A DNA stretch of 64,000 nucleotides from Ilyobacter_A sp963675185 (GCA_963675185.2 CAXXOH010000003.1:744001-808000), one strand, 5' to 3'. Positions 1-8,368 are shown, counted from the first letter of the stretch. The notes: generated by a model from the sequence alone, not told the origin. Numbers and translations: made by a program.

Positions 1-394
1 TACCTGGTATTGATCTCATAAGAGCAAGATCTTCTATAGACTGGTGAGATCCCCCATCCTCACCAACGGTTATTCCAGCATGGGTTGCACACACCTTTAC
101 ATTTAGGTTGGCATAAGCCACTGTGTTTCTTATCTGCTCGAATGCCCTTCCTGCAGCGAATACTGCAAATGTCGAAACAAAAGCTATCTTTCCTGTTGTA
201 GCAAGACCTGCAGCTGTACCCATGAGGTCAGCTTCTGAGATACCTACATTTATATGTCTTTCTGGAAACTCTTTTTGAAATATAGCGGTCTTTGTGGATT
301 TTGAAAGGTCCGCATCCAACACCACTACATCTTTATTCTTTTGCCCAAGTTTGGCCAAAGCTTCACCGTAGGCTTGTCTTGTAGCTTTTTTCAT
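1..394 (-). CDS. Transketolase C-terminal subunit (partial)
   Basis: Start (ATG at 394) and first ~131 codons of the pyrimidine-binding/C-terminal half of a split transketolase; the 3' part lies outside the window. The visible protein is nearly identical to the complete 307-residue copy at 12494-13417 (same MKKATRQAYGEAL start, GISEADL, ITVGEDGGSHQS). In split transketolases this subunit supplies part of the thiamine diphosphate site and pairs with the N-terminal subunit, encoded 23 bp upstream at 418-1251. It is the last visible gene of the PTS-transaldolase-transketolase unit. Function is confident from the paralogue; the truncation is only the window edge. Confidence 0.93.
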   Translation of the reverse strand, partial: MKKATRQAYGEALAKLGQKNKDVVVLDADLSKSTKTAIFQKEFPERHINVGISEADLMGTAAGLATTGKIAFVSTFAVFAAGRAFEQIRNTVAYANLNVKVCATHAGITVGEDGGSHQSIEDLALMRSIPG

Positions 395-417
395 AATATA
401 TTGACCTCCGTTATTTT

Positions 418-1251
418 TTATAACTTTATCTGTTCAACTAGCTCAAGTTCAGCTATCGCTTTTTGAGTTTCTTCCTCAGTAGGTGCCACCCCGTGGAATT
501 CGCATACATTTTCCATAAAGGATACGCCCTTACCTTTGGTTGTTTTGGCGATAATCATCGTAGGTTTACCTTTTGTAAGCTTTGCCTTTGCCAACGCTTC
601 TATGAGCTCCTCGAAGCTGTGCCCGTCTACTTTTATTACATTCCATCCGAAACTTTCCCACTTTTTGTCAAGAGGTTCTATCCCCATTATATCCTCGACA
701 TTACCATCTATCTGGAGATCGTTGGCATCCACAAAAGCCACAAGATTGTCGAGCTTATAATGTGCAGCTGTCATTGCTGCTTCCCATACCTGACCTTCTT
801 GAAGCTCTCCATCACCCATAAGCACATAGGTTCTATAGTTTTTCCCATATATTTTTGCAGACAGCGCCATACCGTTTGCAACTGAAAGTCCTTGTCCGAG
901 TGATCCACTTGAGATCTCTACTCCTGGAACTTTTTTCATATCAGGGTGCCCTTGCAGCATAGCTCCAAATTTTCTAAGCTTCCAAAGCTCCTCCCTATCA
1001 AAATAACCTCTTTCAGAAAGAGTGGCATAAAGAAGTGGAGCCACATGACCCTTACTTAATATAAACCTATCTCTTCCTTCCATACGAGGATTTTTTGGAT
1101 CGATATTCATCTCATGAAAATATAGTGTAGTCACTATATCAGCAGACGAAAGGGACCCTCCTGGATGCCCTGATTTTGAAGCGCATATCATTTGCACTAT
1201 ATCTTTTCTTATTGCATTAGCTTTTTTTTCTAAACTATTTATCTTTATCAT
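418..1251 (-). CDS. Transketolase N-terminal subunit
   Basis: 277 residues, the usual size of the thiamine-diphosphate-binding half of a two-subunit transketolase. It shows the GHPGGSLSSADIV segment near residue 28 and the GDGELQEGQVWEAA diphosphate/metal-binding motif near residue 146. With the adjacent C-terminal subunit (1-394) it should transfer two-carbon units between ketose and aldose phosphates in the non-oxidative pentose phosphate pathway. It follows a transaldolase gene in the same direction. A second near-identical pair lies at 12494-14277, so the locus carries duplicate transketolases. GGAGG precedes the ATG. Confidence 0.95.
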   Translation of the reverse strand: MIKINSLEKKANAIRKDIVQMICASKSGHPGGSLSSADIVTTLYFHEMNIDPKNPRMEGRDRFILSKGHVAPLLYATLSERGYFDREELWKLRKFGAMLQGHPDMKKVPGVEISSGSLGQGLSVANGMALSAKIYGKNYRTYVLMGDGELQEGQVWEAAMTAAHYKLDNLVAFVDANDLQIDGNVEDIMGIEPLDKKWESFGWNVIKVDGHSFEELIEALAKAKLTKGKPTMIIAKTTKGKGVSFMENVCEFHGVAPTEEETQKAIAELELVEQIKL

Positions 1252-1280
1252 TAAATTCTAGCCTCCAAGTACAAAATATA

Positions 1281-1302
1281 GGGGCCAGGATATCCTGGCC
1301 CC
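1281..1302. other. Perfect 22-bp palindrome between tal and transketolase
   Basis: GGGGCCAGGAT is followed directly by its exact inverse, giving an 11-bp GC-rich stem in otherwise AT-rich DNA. On the minus strand it follows the transaldolase stop and precedes a weak U-rich stretch. It could be an inefficient terminator, an mRNA-stabilising or processing hairpin, or a protein-binding palindrome. No choice can be made from sequence alone. Confidence 0.6.
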
Positions 1303-1307
1303 AAAAC

Positions 1308-1952
1308 TTATTTTTTCGCATTTTCCCAGTCTTTTAGGAACCTTTCTATGCCGGCATCTGTAAGATGATGTTGTGCCATTTTTTCTATAACTGCATAAGG
1401 AACTGTCCCTACATGTGCCCCCGCTTTTGCCGCCTCTTTTGCATGTTGAGGGTTTCTTATGCTGGCTGCTATTATCTCGGTAGAAATATTGTGTTTATTG
1501 AATATCTCTACTATATCCTCGATTAGTTCTATGCTGTTAACACCTATATCATCAAGCCTTCCTAAAAACGGACTTACATATGTAGCTCCTGCTCTTGCCG
1601 CTAACAAAGCTTGGGTTGCTGTGAATATTAATGTCACATTAGTCTTTACACCTTTTTTACTTAAAACACTACATGCTTTCAATCCCTCAGGAGTCAGAGG
1701 CAATTTAATAACCACATTCTTATGAATTTTAACCAGTTCCATAGCTTCTTCTAGCATCCCTTGAGCTTCTAGAGAGATAACTTCCGCACTAATCGGCCCA
1801 TCCACTATCCCCGTTATTTCTTCTACCACTTCTTTGAAATCTCTTCCCTCTTTTACAATTAAAGAAGGATTTGTTGTTACCCCACAAATAACTCCCATAT
1901 CATGAGCTTTTTTGATATCATCTACATTTGCTGTATCTATAAATAGCTTCAT
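1308..1952 (-). CDS. Transaldolase, TalC/MipB small-subunit family
   Basis: 214 residues, the length of the small transaldolase / fructose-6-phosphate aldolase (FSA) family. The Schiff-base lysine is Lys83 in VVIKLPLTPEG. Two residues that separate the activities read Glu57 (AEVIS) and Phe129 (SPFLGRLDD). FSA enzymes carry Gln and Tyr there, whereas true transaldolases carry Glu and Phe, so transaldolase is the better call (family knowledge plus alignment by eye). It lies between a PTS permease and a split transketolase, so the imported sugar phosphate probably enters the non-oxidative pentose phosphate pathway directly. Confidence 0.93.
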   Translation of the reverse strand: MKLFIDTANVDDIKKAHDMGVICGVTTNPSLIVKEGRDFKEVVEEITGIVDGPISAEVISLEAQGMLEEAMELVKIHKNVVIKLPLTPEGLKACSVLSKKGVKTNVTLIFTATQALLAARAGATYVSPFLGRLDDIGVNSIELIEDIVEIFNKHNISTEIIAASIRNPQHAKEAAKAGAHVGTVPYAVIEKMAQHHLTDAGIERFLKDWENAKK

Positions 1953-1974
1953 ACTTCCTCCTAATTTTAATCTG

Positions 1975-3342
1975 TTAAGCTTCTATTTTTTCTTCAGTTT
2001 CAACCTCTAGTTGACCCTTAACCAAAGTTATTAAGAACGGTAGTGCAAATAATCCTAATACTAAACTGTATAATAGTATTGGACTAACTTTAGCAACGCT
2101 TCCTAAAGCAATCCCAACTACTCCAAAATCGGCATCTCCAAAAGTTGTTCCTTCAAATCCTAAGTTTCCAAGTAACGGTAATAAGAGAGCTGGCAATACA
2201 CTAATTATAAGGCCGTGTACAAATGAACCAATTATCGCTCCTCTTCTACCACCTGTAGCATTACCATATACGCCTGCTGTGGCTCCACAAAAGAAGTGAG
2301 GAATCAAGCCAGGAACTATAATACTTAATCCCATTAGTGGTAGTATAAAAATTGATATAAGTCCTGCAACAAAACTTGATAAGAATCCAATAATTACAGC
2401 ATTTGGAGCAAACGGGAACACCGCTGGACAGTCTAGTGCTGGTTTTGCATTTGGCACAACTTTATCTGCAATCCCTTTAAATGCAGGAACTATTTCAGAA
2501 ATAAGCATTCTAACTCCAGCTAGTACAATGTATACACCTGCAGCAAATTCAATTGCCTTTAAGAATGAAAAAACAAGGTAATTCGATCCACCTGAAAGGC
2601 TGGCTTCAATAAATCCTTTACCTGAAAATAGAGCAACTACAAAATACAGCACTGTCATGGTTAAAGATATTGATACGGAAGTATCTCTTAAAAATGCAAG
2701 TTTTTTAGGAACATTTATAGTTTCAGTTGAATGTGACTTGTTCCCAACTATTCTACCTACAGTTCCTGCCACCAAATAACCAAAAGATCCAAAATGTCCT
2801 AGGGCTAAATCATCAGTTCCAGTAACTTCTTTTGTAAATTTTTGCATCATAGCAGGCGAAAGAACCATAAGACTTCCTAGGGTAGCTCCTCCTGCAACAA
2901 CTAAACCTGCGCCACTTAGTCCACCAACAGCTAAAATTGCCGAAATCAAGCACGCCATAAATAAAGTATGGTGACCTGTTAAAAATATATATTTGAATCT
3001 AGTGAATTTAGCTATGAATATGTTCACCAGCATTCCAACTACCATAATAAGTGCAGTTTCTCTTCCTAGAGTTTTTTGTGCCAAGGCAACGATAGATTCA
3101 TTGTTTGGTATTATCCCTTTTATACCAAACGCATGATCAAACATTTGTCCAAATATACTCAAAGAACCTACTATAACTCCTGCTCCTGCTCCCAAGATAA
3201 CAAATCCCATTATAGTTTTTAAAGTTCCTGAAATCACTTCACTGCTCTCTTTTTTCTGCATAAGAAGTCCAGTAAGAGCAAACAAACCAATTAATATTGC
3301 CGGAGTTCCTAAAATATCTTTCATAATAACATTTAACAACAT
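1975..3342 (-). CDS. PTS EIIC, Ula (ascorbate/SgaT) family, copy 1
   Basis: 455 residues, almost wholly hydrophobic with about ten or more membrane spans. It matches the UlaA/SgaT-type EIIC family that moves sugars during phosphotransfer. It is nearly identical over long stretches to the second copy at 6566-7912 (shared DDLALGHFGSFGYLVAG, NVPKKLAFLRDTSVS and ATGGRRGAIIGSF segments). It is encoded downstream of EIIA and EIIB of the same type. Members of this family transport sugars other than ascorbate, and no ascorbate catabolic genes are nearby. Together with transketolase and transaldolase, a pentose, pentulose or related sugar is more likely (inference). Confidence 0.9.
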   Translation of the reverse strand: MLLNVIMKDILGTPAILIGLFALTGLLMQKKESSEVISGTLKTIMGFVILGAGAGVIVGSLSIFGQMFDHAFGIKGIIPNNESIVALAQKTLGRETALIMVVGMLVNIFIAKFTRFKYIFLTGHHTLFMACLISAILAVGGLSGAGLVVAGGATLGSLMVLSPAMMQKFTKEVTGTDDLALGHFGSFGYLVAGTVGRIVGNKSHSTETINVPKKLAFLRDTSVSISLTMTVLYFVVALFSGKGFIEASLSGGSNYLVFSFLKAIEFAAGVYIVLAGVRMLISEIVPAFKGIADKVVPNAKPALDCPAVFPFAPNAVIIGFLSSFVAGLISIFILPLMGLSIIVPGLIPHFFCGATAGVYGNATGGRRGAIIGSFVHGLIISVLPALLLPLLGNLGFEGTTFGDADFGVVGIALGSVAKVSPILLYSLVLGLFALPFLITLVKGQLEVETEEKIEA

Positions 3343-3422
3343 ATATATTTCCCTCCTTAAAGTTATTGCTTTACAATTATAAAAATTCTTGCTAAAATCT
3401 AATCACAACTTATATCAATTTT

Positions 3423-3456
3423 AAGCATCCCTCTGTCAATTTTTTTGGGGGTGCTT
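3423..3456 (-). other. Intra-operon stem-loop between EIIB and EIIC
   Basis: AAGCATCCC at 3423 pairs with GGGGTGCTT at 3448 (one G-U) across a 16-base loop. On the minus-strand transcript it lies in the 131-bp gap after EIIB and lacks a U-run, so it looks like an mRNA stability or processing element rather than a strong terminator. Confidence 0.45.
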
Positions 3457-3473
3457 TTAATTTAAAATAGTTT

Positions 3474-3737
3474 TTACAGATAAGGAGATATTTTCTGTTT
3501 GATTTCATTTAAATCCATTATATTTTCCAATCCTACAATATTTGCTCCGTCTTTTTTGAAATTATTCATAATATCTTTAGCCCCTAAATAGATATCAGCG
3601 TTCATTGATTTTCCAGTACTTAAATCAGTGTGATCAACATCTGCACTCACCCCCAACTCTTTTATTGCTTTTTTAACATTCAATTCCATCATAAAGCTAC
3701 TACCTAGTCCATTCCCACACATAACTAAAATTTTCAT
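3474..3737 (-). CDS. PTS EIIB, Ula/lactose-type, copy 1
   Basis: 87 residues. The N-terminal loop MCGNGLGSSFMME carries the phosphorylatable cysteine (Cys7) typical of Ula-type EIIB domains. It receives phosphate from EIIA (3765-4193 or 4339-4794) and passes it to the sugar bound by EIIC (1975-3342). The paralogue at 7979-8251 is very similar (GKSM.ADIYLGAKDIMNNF conserved), which indicates duplication of the B-C gene pair. Confidence 0.92.
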   Translation of the reverse strand: MKILVMCGNGLGSSFMMELNVKKAIKELGVSADVDHTDLSTGKSMNADIYLGAKDIMNNFKKDGANIVGLENIMDLNEIKQKISPYL

Positions 3738-3764
3738 AATTTTACCTCCCTGTTTTTATATTTT

Positions 3765-4193
3765 CTATACTAAAGAAAAAATTTCATCCACAGATTTTGC
3801 TTTTATTAAGTTGTCGACATTTTCCTCTTCCTCGAGCAAATCGGTTAATTGGACAATAAGATCTACATGAGAGTTGCTATCCTTTGCTCCCAAAATAAAT
3901 ATAAGGTTAACATCCTCTTTTTCGGCTGAAAACGAAACTCCATTATCCAGTTTCAACAATGAAATACAGTTTTCTATCACTCCATGCTCTGGCCTTGAAT
4001 GCGGCATAGCCACTCTTGGCATCAGCACTACATATGGACCTAGTTCTTTTATATTGTTTATCATCTCTTCTATATATCTTTCTTCTATTTTCTGTTTTTC
4101 CAGAAGAGGCTCTGAGGCTATTCTTATTGCTTCTTCCCAGTTTGGAACACTTTCTAAAATTTGTACACTATCTTCTAATTCTTTTCTTAACAT
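3765..4193 (-). CDS. PTS EIIA, mannitol/fructose-type, copy b
   Basis: 142 residues, a single EIIA domain of the PTS_EIIA_2 family. The phosphorylated histidine is in VLMPRVAMPHSRPEHGV. It is encoded 27 bp upstream of EIIB in the same operon. Much of the coding sequence and the 5' non-coding region are nearly identical to the neighbouring copy at 4339-4794, which points to recent tandem duplication. It transfers phosphate from HPr to EIIB. Confidence 0.92.
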   Translation of the reverse strand: MLRKELEDSVQILESVPNWEEAIRIASEPLLEKQKIEERYIEEMINNIKELGPYVVLMPRVAMPHSRPEHGVIENCISLLKLDNGVSFSAEKEDVNLIFILGAKDSNSHVDLIVQLTDLLEEEENVDNLIKAKSVDEIFSLV

Positions 4194-4225
4194 AACTACT
4201 CCCTCCTAAGTTTTCTTGTTGCTTT

Positions 4226-4291
4226 AATTCTATCGTACAGCCATTATTTTTTAAAGATGTTTATTTTTTCATTTTTTTCGAACAACTTTTA
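4226..4291. repeat. Duplicated 66-bp leader of EIIA copy b
   Basis: Differs at one internal base from 4827-4892, which lies in the same position upstream of the other EIIA gene. It starts AATTCTATCGTACAGCCAT and ends TTTTTTTCGAACAACTTTTA. Because the non-coding leader is as conserved as the genes, it either marks a very recent duplication or holds a promoter/operator. Confidence 0.85.
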
Positions 4292-4338
4292 CCTCTTTTG
4301 TTTACTGCTTAATATTTTCCTTTATTTAAACCGATTCT

Positions 4339-4794
4339 TTATATTGAAAAAAGAATTTCTTTTATCGAGTTAGCCCTTATCAGATTTTTAATCCTTTCTT
4401 CATCTAACAAAATTTCAGTTAATTGAGCAATTAGTTCACTGTGAGAATCTCCATCCTTTGCTCCCAAAATAAATATAAGGTTAACATCCTCTTTTTCGGC
4501 TGAAAACGAAACTCCATTATCCAGTTTCAACAATGAAATACAGTTTTCTATCACTCCATGCTTTTGTCTTGAATGCGGCATAGCCACTCTTGGCATCAGC
4601 ACTACATACGGACCTAGTCTCTTTATATTGTTTATCATCTCTTCTATATATCTTTCTTCTATTTTCTGTTTTTCCAGAAGAGGCTCTGAGGCTATTCGTA
4701 TTGCTTCTTCCCAGTTAGGAGCTCTTTCTAAAATTTGTATGTTATCTTTTAATTCTTTTCTTAAACTTTTATTTTTTGGATTTTTCTTAAACAT
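4339..4794 (-). CDS. PTS EIIA, mannitol/fructose-type, copy a
   Basis: 151 residues from the ATG at 4794; GGGAGG lies eight bases upstream, so an upstream GTG that overlaps this ribosome site is unlikely. The histidine motif is MPHSRQKHGV. It differs from copy b by a lysine-rich N-terminal extension (FKKNPKNKSLRKEL) and a diverged C-terminus, while the central part is almost unchanged. It is the first EIIA gene after the IS231-like insertion, so it must now rely on a promoter at about 4800-4960 or read-through from the IS. Confidence 0.9.
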   Translation of the reverse strand: MFKKNPKNKSLRKELKDNIQILERAPNWEEAIRIASEPLLEKQKIEERYIEEMINNIKRLGPYVVLMPRVAMPHSRQKHGVIENCISLLKLDNGVSFSAEKEDVNLIFILGAKDGDSHSELIAQLTEILLDEERIKNLIRANSIKEILFSI

Positions 4795-4826
4795 TATTCT
4801 CACCTCCCAATTGCTTCTGTTTATAT

Positions 4827-4892
4827 AATTCTATCGTACAGCCATCATTTTTTAAAGATGTTTATTTTTTCATTTTTTTCGAACAACTTTTA
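4827..4892. repeat. Duplicated 66-bp leader of EIIA copy a
   Basis: Second copy of the repeat at 4226-4291, with one internal mismatch, upstream of the EIIA copy a gene. See that entry. Confidence 0.85.
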
Positions 4893-4961
4893 ACCGTTCA
4901 AAGTCAAAATCGCTAAGGAATAAGTCTGAGTTAGACAAAAACAAAGGAAGGTATCTCACCC

Positions 4962-6507
4962 CATACCTATCAAGCTAAGAAATTTTAGGAACCTAACTTT
5001 TATATAGTTAGGTTCCTATTTTAATTTTAAAGCTAAATTTTCAAACTACAAAAAACCACTTGCAAAAATGGCTAAAAAAGTTTATTCTATTATCAGTGGT
5101 GTTCTCGGTGATTATTTGCTGGGAACTTTTTTTATTTTAGAATCAATAATTTTTTTTAATTTTGAAGTCAAGCGCATGAAACGCTTTTTAGATTTCAAAG
5201 TTTCCATGAAATCAGTCAAAACCCCCAACGAGCTTTTTATTACTCGCCTTATACTCATTTCTTTTGAGTATCCTCCATTGATACCCTTTGTAATCTCCAT
5301 TAAAAGAAGCATTCTAATTAAAGTGGCATATATGTGAGTCTCTATTCTTTCTACTTTCAAGTCTTTTAGTTTATCTAGTTTAAAATCAGACTTAAAAATT
5401 TTAAACAGCAATTCAATTTGCCATCTCAATTTATATATTTCGATGATTTCAGAAGGATTGAATCCCCAAAGATTAGTAATATATCCAGTAATTTCAGCAG
5501 AACTTCTTGCGTGCTTTGCGCAGTGCTCATTCCTTCTTTCTCTTTCTTCTATCTTTTGTACTTTTTTATTAGAAGTCTCTTTGTCCAATTTAGTTAGGAT
5601 TACCCTAAAAGGCCTCTTGTCGTCATGGCTTCCGACTAGAAATTCATATTCTTGAGTCTCTCCTGCTTTTAGTTCTTTTCCCAACTCTCCAGCATTTGTT
5701 ACCAAATACTTCGTCTTTTTTAGTAGTTTTCCCTTTGGTGAGTACTGAGGATTAGGGTTTAAAGCAAATAACCTTGTTCCGGCTTTCAAATGAGAAACAA
5801 AAGAGCTGTTTCTGCTTTCAATCTCATTGAAGTCATCAAATTTAAAGTACCCTAAATCTTTTAAAACTAAGGAATCTGTAACTAATTTATCGTAGACATA
5901 TTTAGAAAAATTTTGCTCATTTTTAGTTCCCGTAGATAAAACAGTGTTCTTAAAAGAATAATCTAATAATTCAAGGAGAAGATTTATTTTTAAAACAGCA
6001 GGATTAGATTTGTTTGCACCTTTATACTTATTTTTTAATTTATTTGGCAATTTTATTTCAGTAGAGTCCATTAAAAAGATATTGCTGAAGCCATAATTTT
6101 TAAAGGCTTTAGACTTATTGGATATTTGTGTTTTACAAAGAGATAAGAAAATATTTTTAAGAAATTCTACAGAAGCCTCGCTAAACCTCTGATCAAGCGC
6201 TTGAGGAGAAATATTAATATTCTGCTTTAATAGAAGTTCAGCGCTTAATTCTTCCAAGGATGAAGTGCATAAATTATTGGAGCTGAAACAAGTTAAAGAT
6301 ATGAAGTTAAGAGGAGAAATTTTGCCGCTATTCCTAATTTTGAATTTAGAATACCTGGCAATTTGTTCAATATTTTTTTCCGAAAAGTAATTTAAAAATT
6401 TTGTTCTGATTTGTCTGTTTCCCAAAAGAAAAACCTCCTTCAAGTAGTCCTTGAAGAAGGTTTTAGCACAAATTCTATTAAATTCAAAGCTTAGCTTGAT
6501 AGGTATG
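4962..6507 (-). mobile_element. IS231-like element (IS4 family), complete
   Basis: 1546 bp with perfect 18-bp terminal inverted repeats (CATACCTATCAAGCTAAG at 4962 and its inverse ending at 6507). These resemble the known IS231 end consensus. It is flanked by an 11-bp direct repeat GTATCTCACCC (4951-4961 and 6508-6518), within the 10-12 bp duplications known for IS231. One intact transposase gene fills it, so it looks recently active. Confidence 0.93.
5112..6425 (-). CDS. IS4-family (IS231-like) transposase
   Basis: About 437 residues. The YREK signature of IS4 transposases is visible near the C-terminus as YKLRWQIELLFKIFK, and an acidic residue lies in IFLMDSTEIKLP (first catalytic Asp). 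The AAGGAGG ribosome site overlaps an upstream TTG (6443), so translation probably starts at the TTG at 6425, six bases after it. It catalyses cut-and-paste transposition of the surrounding element and has no frameshift or stop. Confidence 0.9.
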   Translation of the reverse strand: MGNRQIRTKFLNYFSEKNIEQIARYSKFKIRNSGKISPLNFISLTCFSSNNLCTSSLEELSAELLLKQNINISPQALDQRFSEASVEFLKNIFLSLCKTQISNKSKAFKNYGFSNIFLMDSTEIKLPNKLKNKYKGANKSNPAVLKINLLLELLDYSFKNTVLSTGTKNEQNFSKYVYDKLVTDSLVLKDLGYFKFDDFNEIESRNSSFVSHLKAGTRLFALNPNPQYSPKGKLLKKTKYLVTNAGELGKELKAGETQEYEFLVGSHDDKRPFRVILTKLDKETSNKKVQKIEERERRNEHCAKHARSSAEITGYITNLWGFNPSEIIEIYKLRWQIELLFKIFKSDFKLDKLKDLKVERIETHIYATLIRMLLLMEITKGINGGYSKEMSIRRVIKSSLGVLTDFMETLKSKKRFMRLTSKLKKIIDSKIKKVPSK

Positions 6508-6565
6508 GTATCTCACCCTTCCTTTGTTCTTTCAGCTTTATTTTCATACATCGAATCAAACTGAT

Positions 6566-7912
6566 TTAGTTTTTTGGTTTATTTTTACTTAGTAAAGTAA
6601 ATACAAATGGTATTGCAGCTAATAATCCTATCACTACGTATAATATTATTCTATTAATTTTAACTGCGCTTCCTAAAGTAATTCCTACTATCCCAAAATC
6701 TGAATCTCCAAAAGTTGTCTGTTGAAATCCTAGATTTCCTAATAAAGGCAGTAAAAGAGAAGGTAGGATGCTAATTATAAGTCCATTTATAAATGAACCA
6801 ATTATCGCTCCTCTTCTACCTCCTGTAGCATTACCATATACCCCTGCTGTAGCACCCGTAAAAAAATGAGGAACCAAACCTGGAACTATGACACTTAATT
6901 TGAGTATTGGTAGAATTAAAATTGCGATAACGCCCGCAGAAAAACTAGATAAAAATCCAATAATTACGGCATTTTCAGCAAATGGAAAAACAGCCGGGCA
7001 ATCTAATGCCGGTTTTGCATTTGGCACAACTTTATCTGCAATCCCTTTAAATGCAGGAACTATTTCAGAAATAAGCATTCTAACACCAGCTAATACAATG
7101 TATATCCCTGCAGCAAATTCAATTGCCTTTAAGAATGAAAAAACAAGGTAATTCGATCCACCTGAAAGGCTAGCTTCAATAAATTCTTTACCTGAAAATA
7201 GGGCAACTACAAAATAAAGTATTGTCATGGTTAAAGATATTGATACGGAAGTATCTCTTAAAAATGCAAGTTTTTTAGGGACATTTATAGTTTCAGTTGA
7301 GCGTGATTTATCTCCAACTAATCTACCTACACTTCCTGCTACCAGATAACCAAAAGAGCCAAAATGTCCTAGAGCTAAATCATCCGTTCCTGTAATCTCT
7401 CTAGTAAAATTTTGAAGAAGAGCTGGTGAAAGTACCATAAGATTACCCAAAGTAAGCCCACCTGCCAATACCAATCCTAGTCCGCTCAATCCTCCGGCAG
7501 ATAAGATCGCCGAAATCAAACATGCCATAAAAAAAGTATGATGACCTGTTAAAAATATATATTTAAACCTAGTGAACTTAGCTACAAATATATTCACCAG
7601 CATTCCTACTACCATAATAAGTGCAGTTTCTCTTCCCAAAGTTTTTTGCGCCAAAGCAACAATTGCTTCATTATTTGGTACTACCCCTTTTATACCAAAA
7701 GCATAAACAAACATTTGTCCAAATATCCCTAAAGAACCTACTATAACTCCTGCTCCAGCTCCCAAGATAACAAATCCCATTATAGTTTTTAAAGTTCCCG
7801 AAATTACTTCTCCGCTCTCTTTTTTCTGCATCAAAAGTCCTATTAGAGCAAACAAACCAATTAATATTGCCGGAGTTCCTAAAATATCCTTCATAATTAT
7901 TTTGAATGGCAT
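6566..7912 (-). CDS. PTS EIIC, Ula (ascorbate/SgaT) family, copy 2
   Basis: 448 residues, a polytopic membrane permease that is a close paralogue of 1975-3342. The middle thirds are almost identical, including GKGIADKVVPNAKP-like and ATGGRRGAIIGSF segments, while the last ~30 residues differ (here ending LLSKNKPKN). It follows EIIB2 at 7979-8251. No EIIA lies inside this unit, so it probably shares the EIIA proteins encoded beyond the IS. Substrate is unknown; divergence at the C-terminus and in EIIB2 could mean a slightly different sugar. Confidence 0.9.
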   Translation of the reverse strand: MPFKIIMKDILGTPAILIGLFALIGLLMQKKESGEVISGTLKTIMGFVILGAGAGVIVGSLGIFGQMFVYAFGIKGVVPNNEAIVALAQKTLGRETALIMVVGMLVNIFVAKFTRFKYIFLTGHHTFFMACLISAILSAGGLSGLGLVLAGGLTLGNLMVLSPALLQNFTREITGTDDLALGHFGSFGYLVAGSVGRLVGDKSRSTETINVPKKLAFLRDTSVSISLTMTILYFVVALFSGKEFIEASLSGGSNYLVFSFLKAIEFAAGIYIVLAGVRMLISEIVPAFKGIADKVVPNAKPALDCPAVFPFAENAVIIGFLSSFSAGVIAILILPILKLSVIVPGLVPHFFTGATAGVYGNATGGRRGAIIGSFINGLIISILPSLLLPLLGNLGFQQTTFGDSDFGIVGITLGSAVKINRIILYVVIGLLAAIPFVFTLLSKNKPKN

Positions 7913-7978
7913 GCACTTTTCACCTCTTTAAATTTATTCAAATATATTTAAAATGATTTTAAGTGTTTAAAGCAGGAC

Positions 7979-8251
7979 TCATCCCTTATTAAAGTAAGGG
8001 ACTATTTTCCTCTTAATTTCTTTTACATCAATAATATTTTCCAATCCTACAATATTTGCTCCATCTTTTTTGAAATTATTCATAATATCTTTAGCTCCTA
8101 AATAGATATCAGCGTCCATTGATTTTCCGGTAGTTAGATCAGTATGATCCACTTTTGCTTCTATTCCAAGTTCTTTTAAGGCTATTTTCACGCTGACTTC
8201 CATCATTAAACTAGTTCCCAAACCGTTTGCGCACATAATTAAAATTTTCAT
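7979..8251 (-). CDS. PTS EIIB, Ula-type, copy 2
   Basis: 90 residues with the phosphocysteine loop MCANGLGTSLMMEVSVK (Cys7). Paralogue of 3474-3737. It is the first gene of the EIIB2-EIIC2 unit, separated from the upstream activator gene by a strong terminator (8336-8367), so it needs its own promoter in the ~85 bp before its start. The activator encoded upstream is the obvious candidate regulator. Confidence 0.92.
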   Translation of the reverse strand: MKILIMCANGLGTSLMMEVSVKIALKELGIEAKVDHTDLTTGKSMDADIYLGAKDIMNNFKKDGANIVGLENIIDVKEIKRKIVPYFNKG

Positions 8252-8335
8252 AGTTTATCCCTCCCTAATACTATATTTTTCTTGCCCTAAATATAAATTC
8301 CTACATTTTTTTTATTTAGCTTAAGTTCCTAAGAA

Positions 8336-8367
8336 TAAAAAAAGTTGTTTACATTTTGTAAACAACC
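8336..8367 (-). terminator. Terminator of the PTS activator gene
   Basis: GTTGTTTAC (8344-8352) pairs with GTAAACAAC (8358-8366), and on the minus strand the hairpin is followed by seven or more T. It begins two bases after the stop of the activator gene and separates it from the PTS genes downstream. Confidence 0.9.
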
Positions 8368-8368
8368 T

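Larger units (their letters stand above)
4940..6528 (-). terminator. Rho-independent terminator split by an IS
   Basis: Removing the IS and one copy of its target duplication joins AACAAAGGAAGG (4940-4951) to CCTTCCTTTGTT (6517-6528) across an eight-base loop. This gives a perfect 12-bp stem followed on the minus strand by TTTTTG. It would have ended the EIIB2-EIIC2 transcript. The insertion lies in the loop, so the terminator can no longer fold locally. Confidence 0.8.

Noticed and set aside
1975..7912. Calling the PTS an ascorbate system with ula gene names
   Set aside because: The family name does not prove the substrate, and no ascorbate-degradation genes are present, so gene symbols were left empty.
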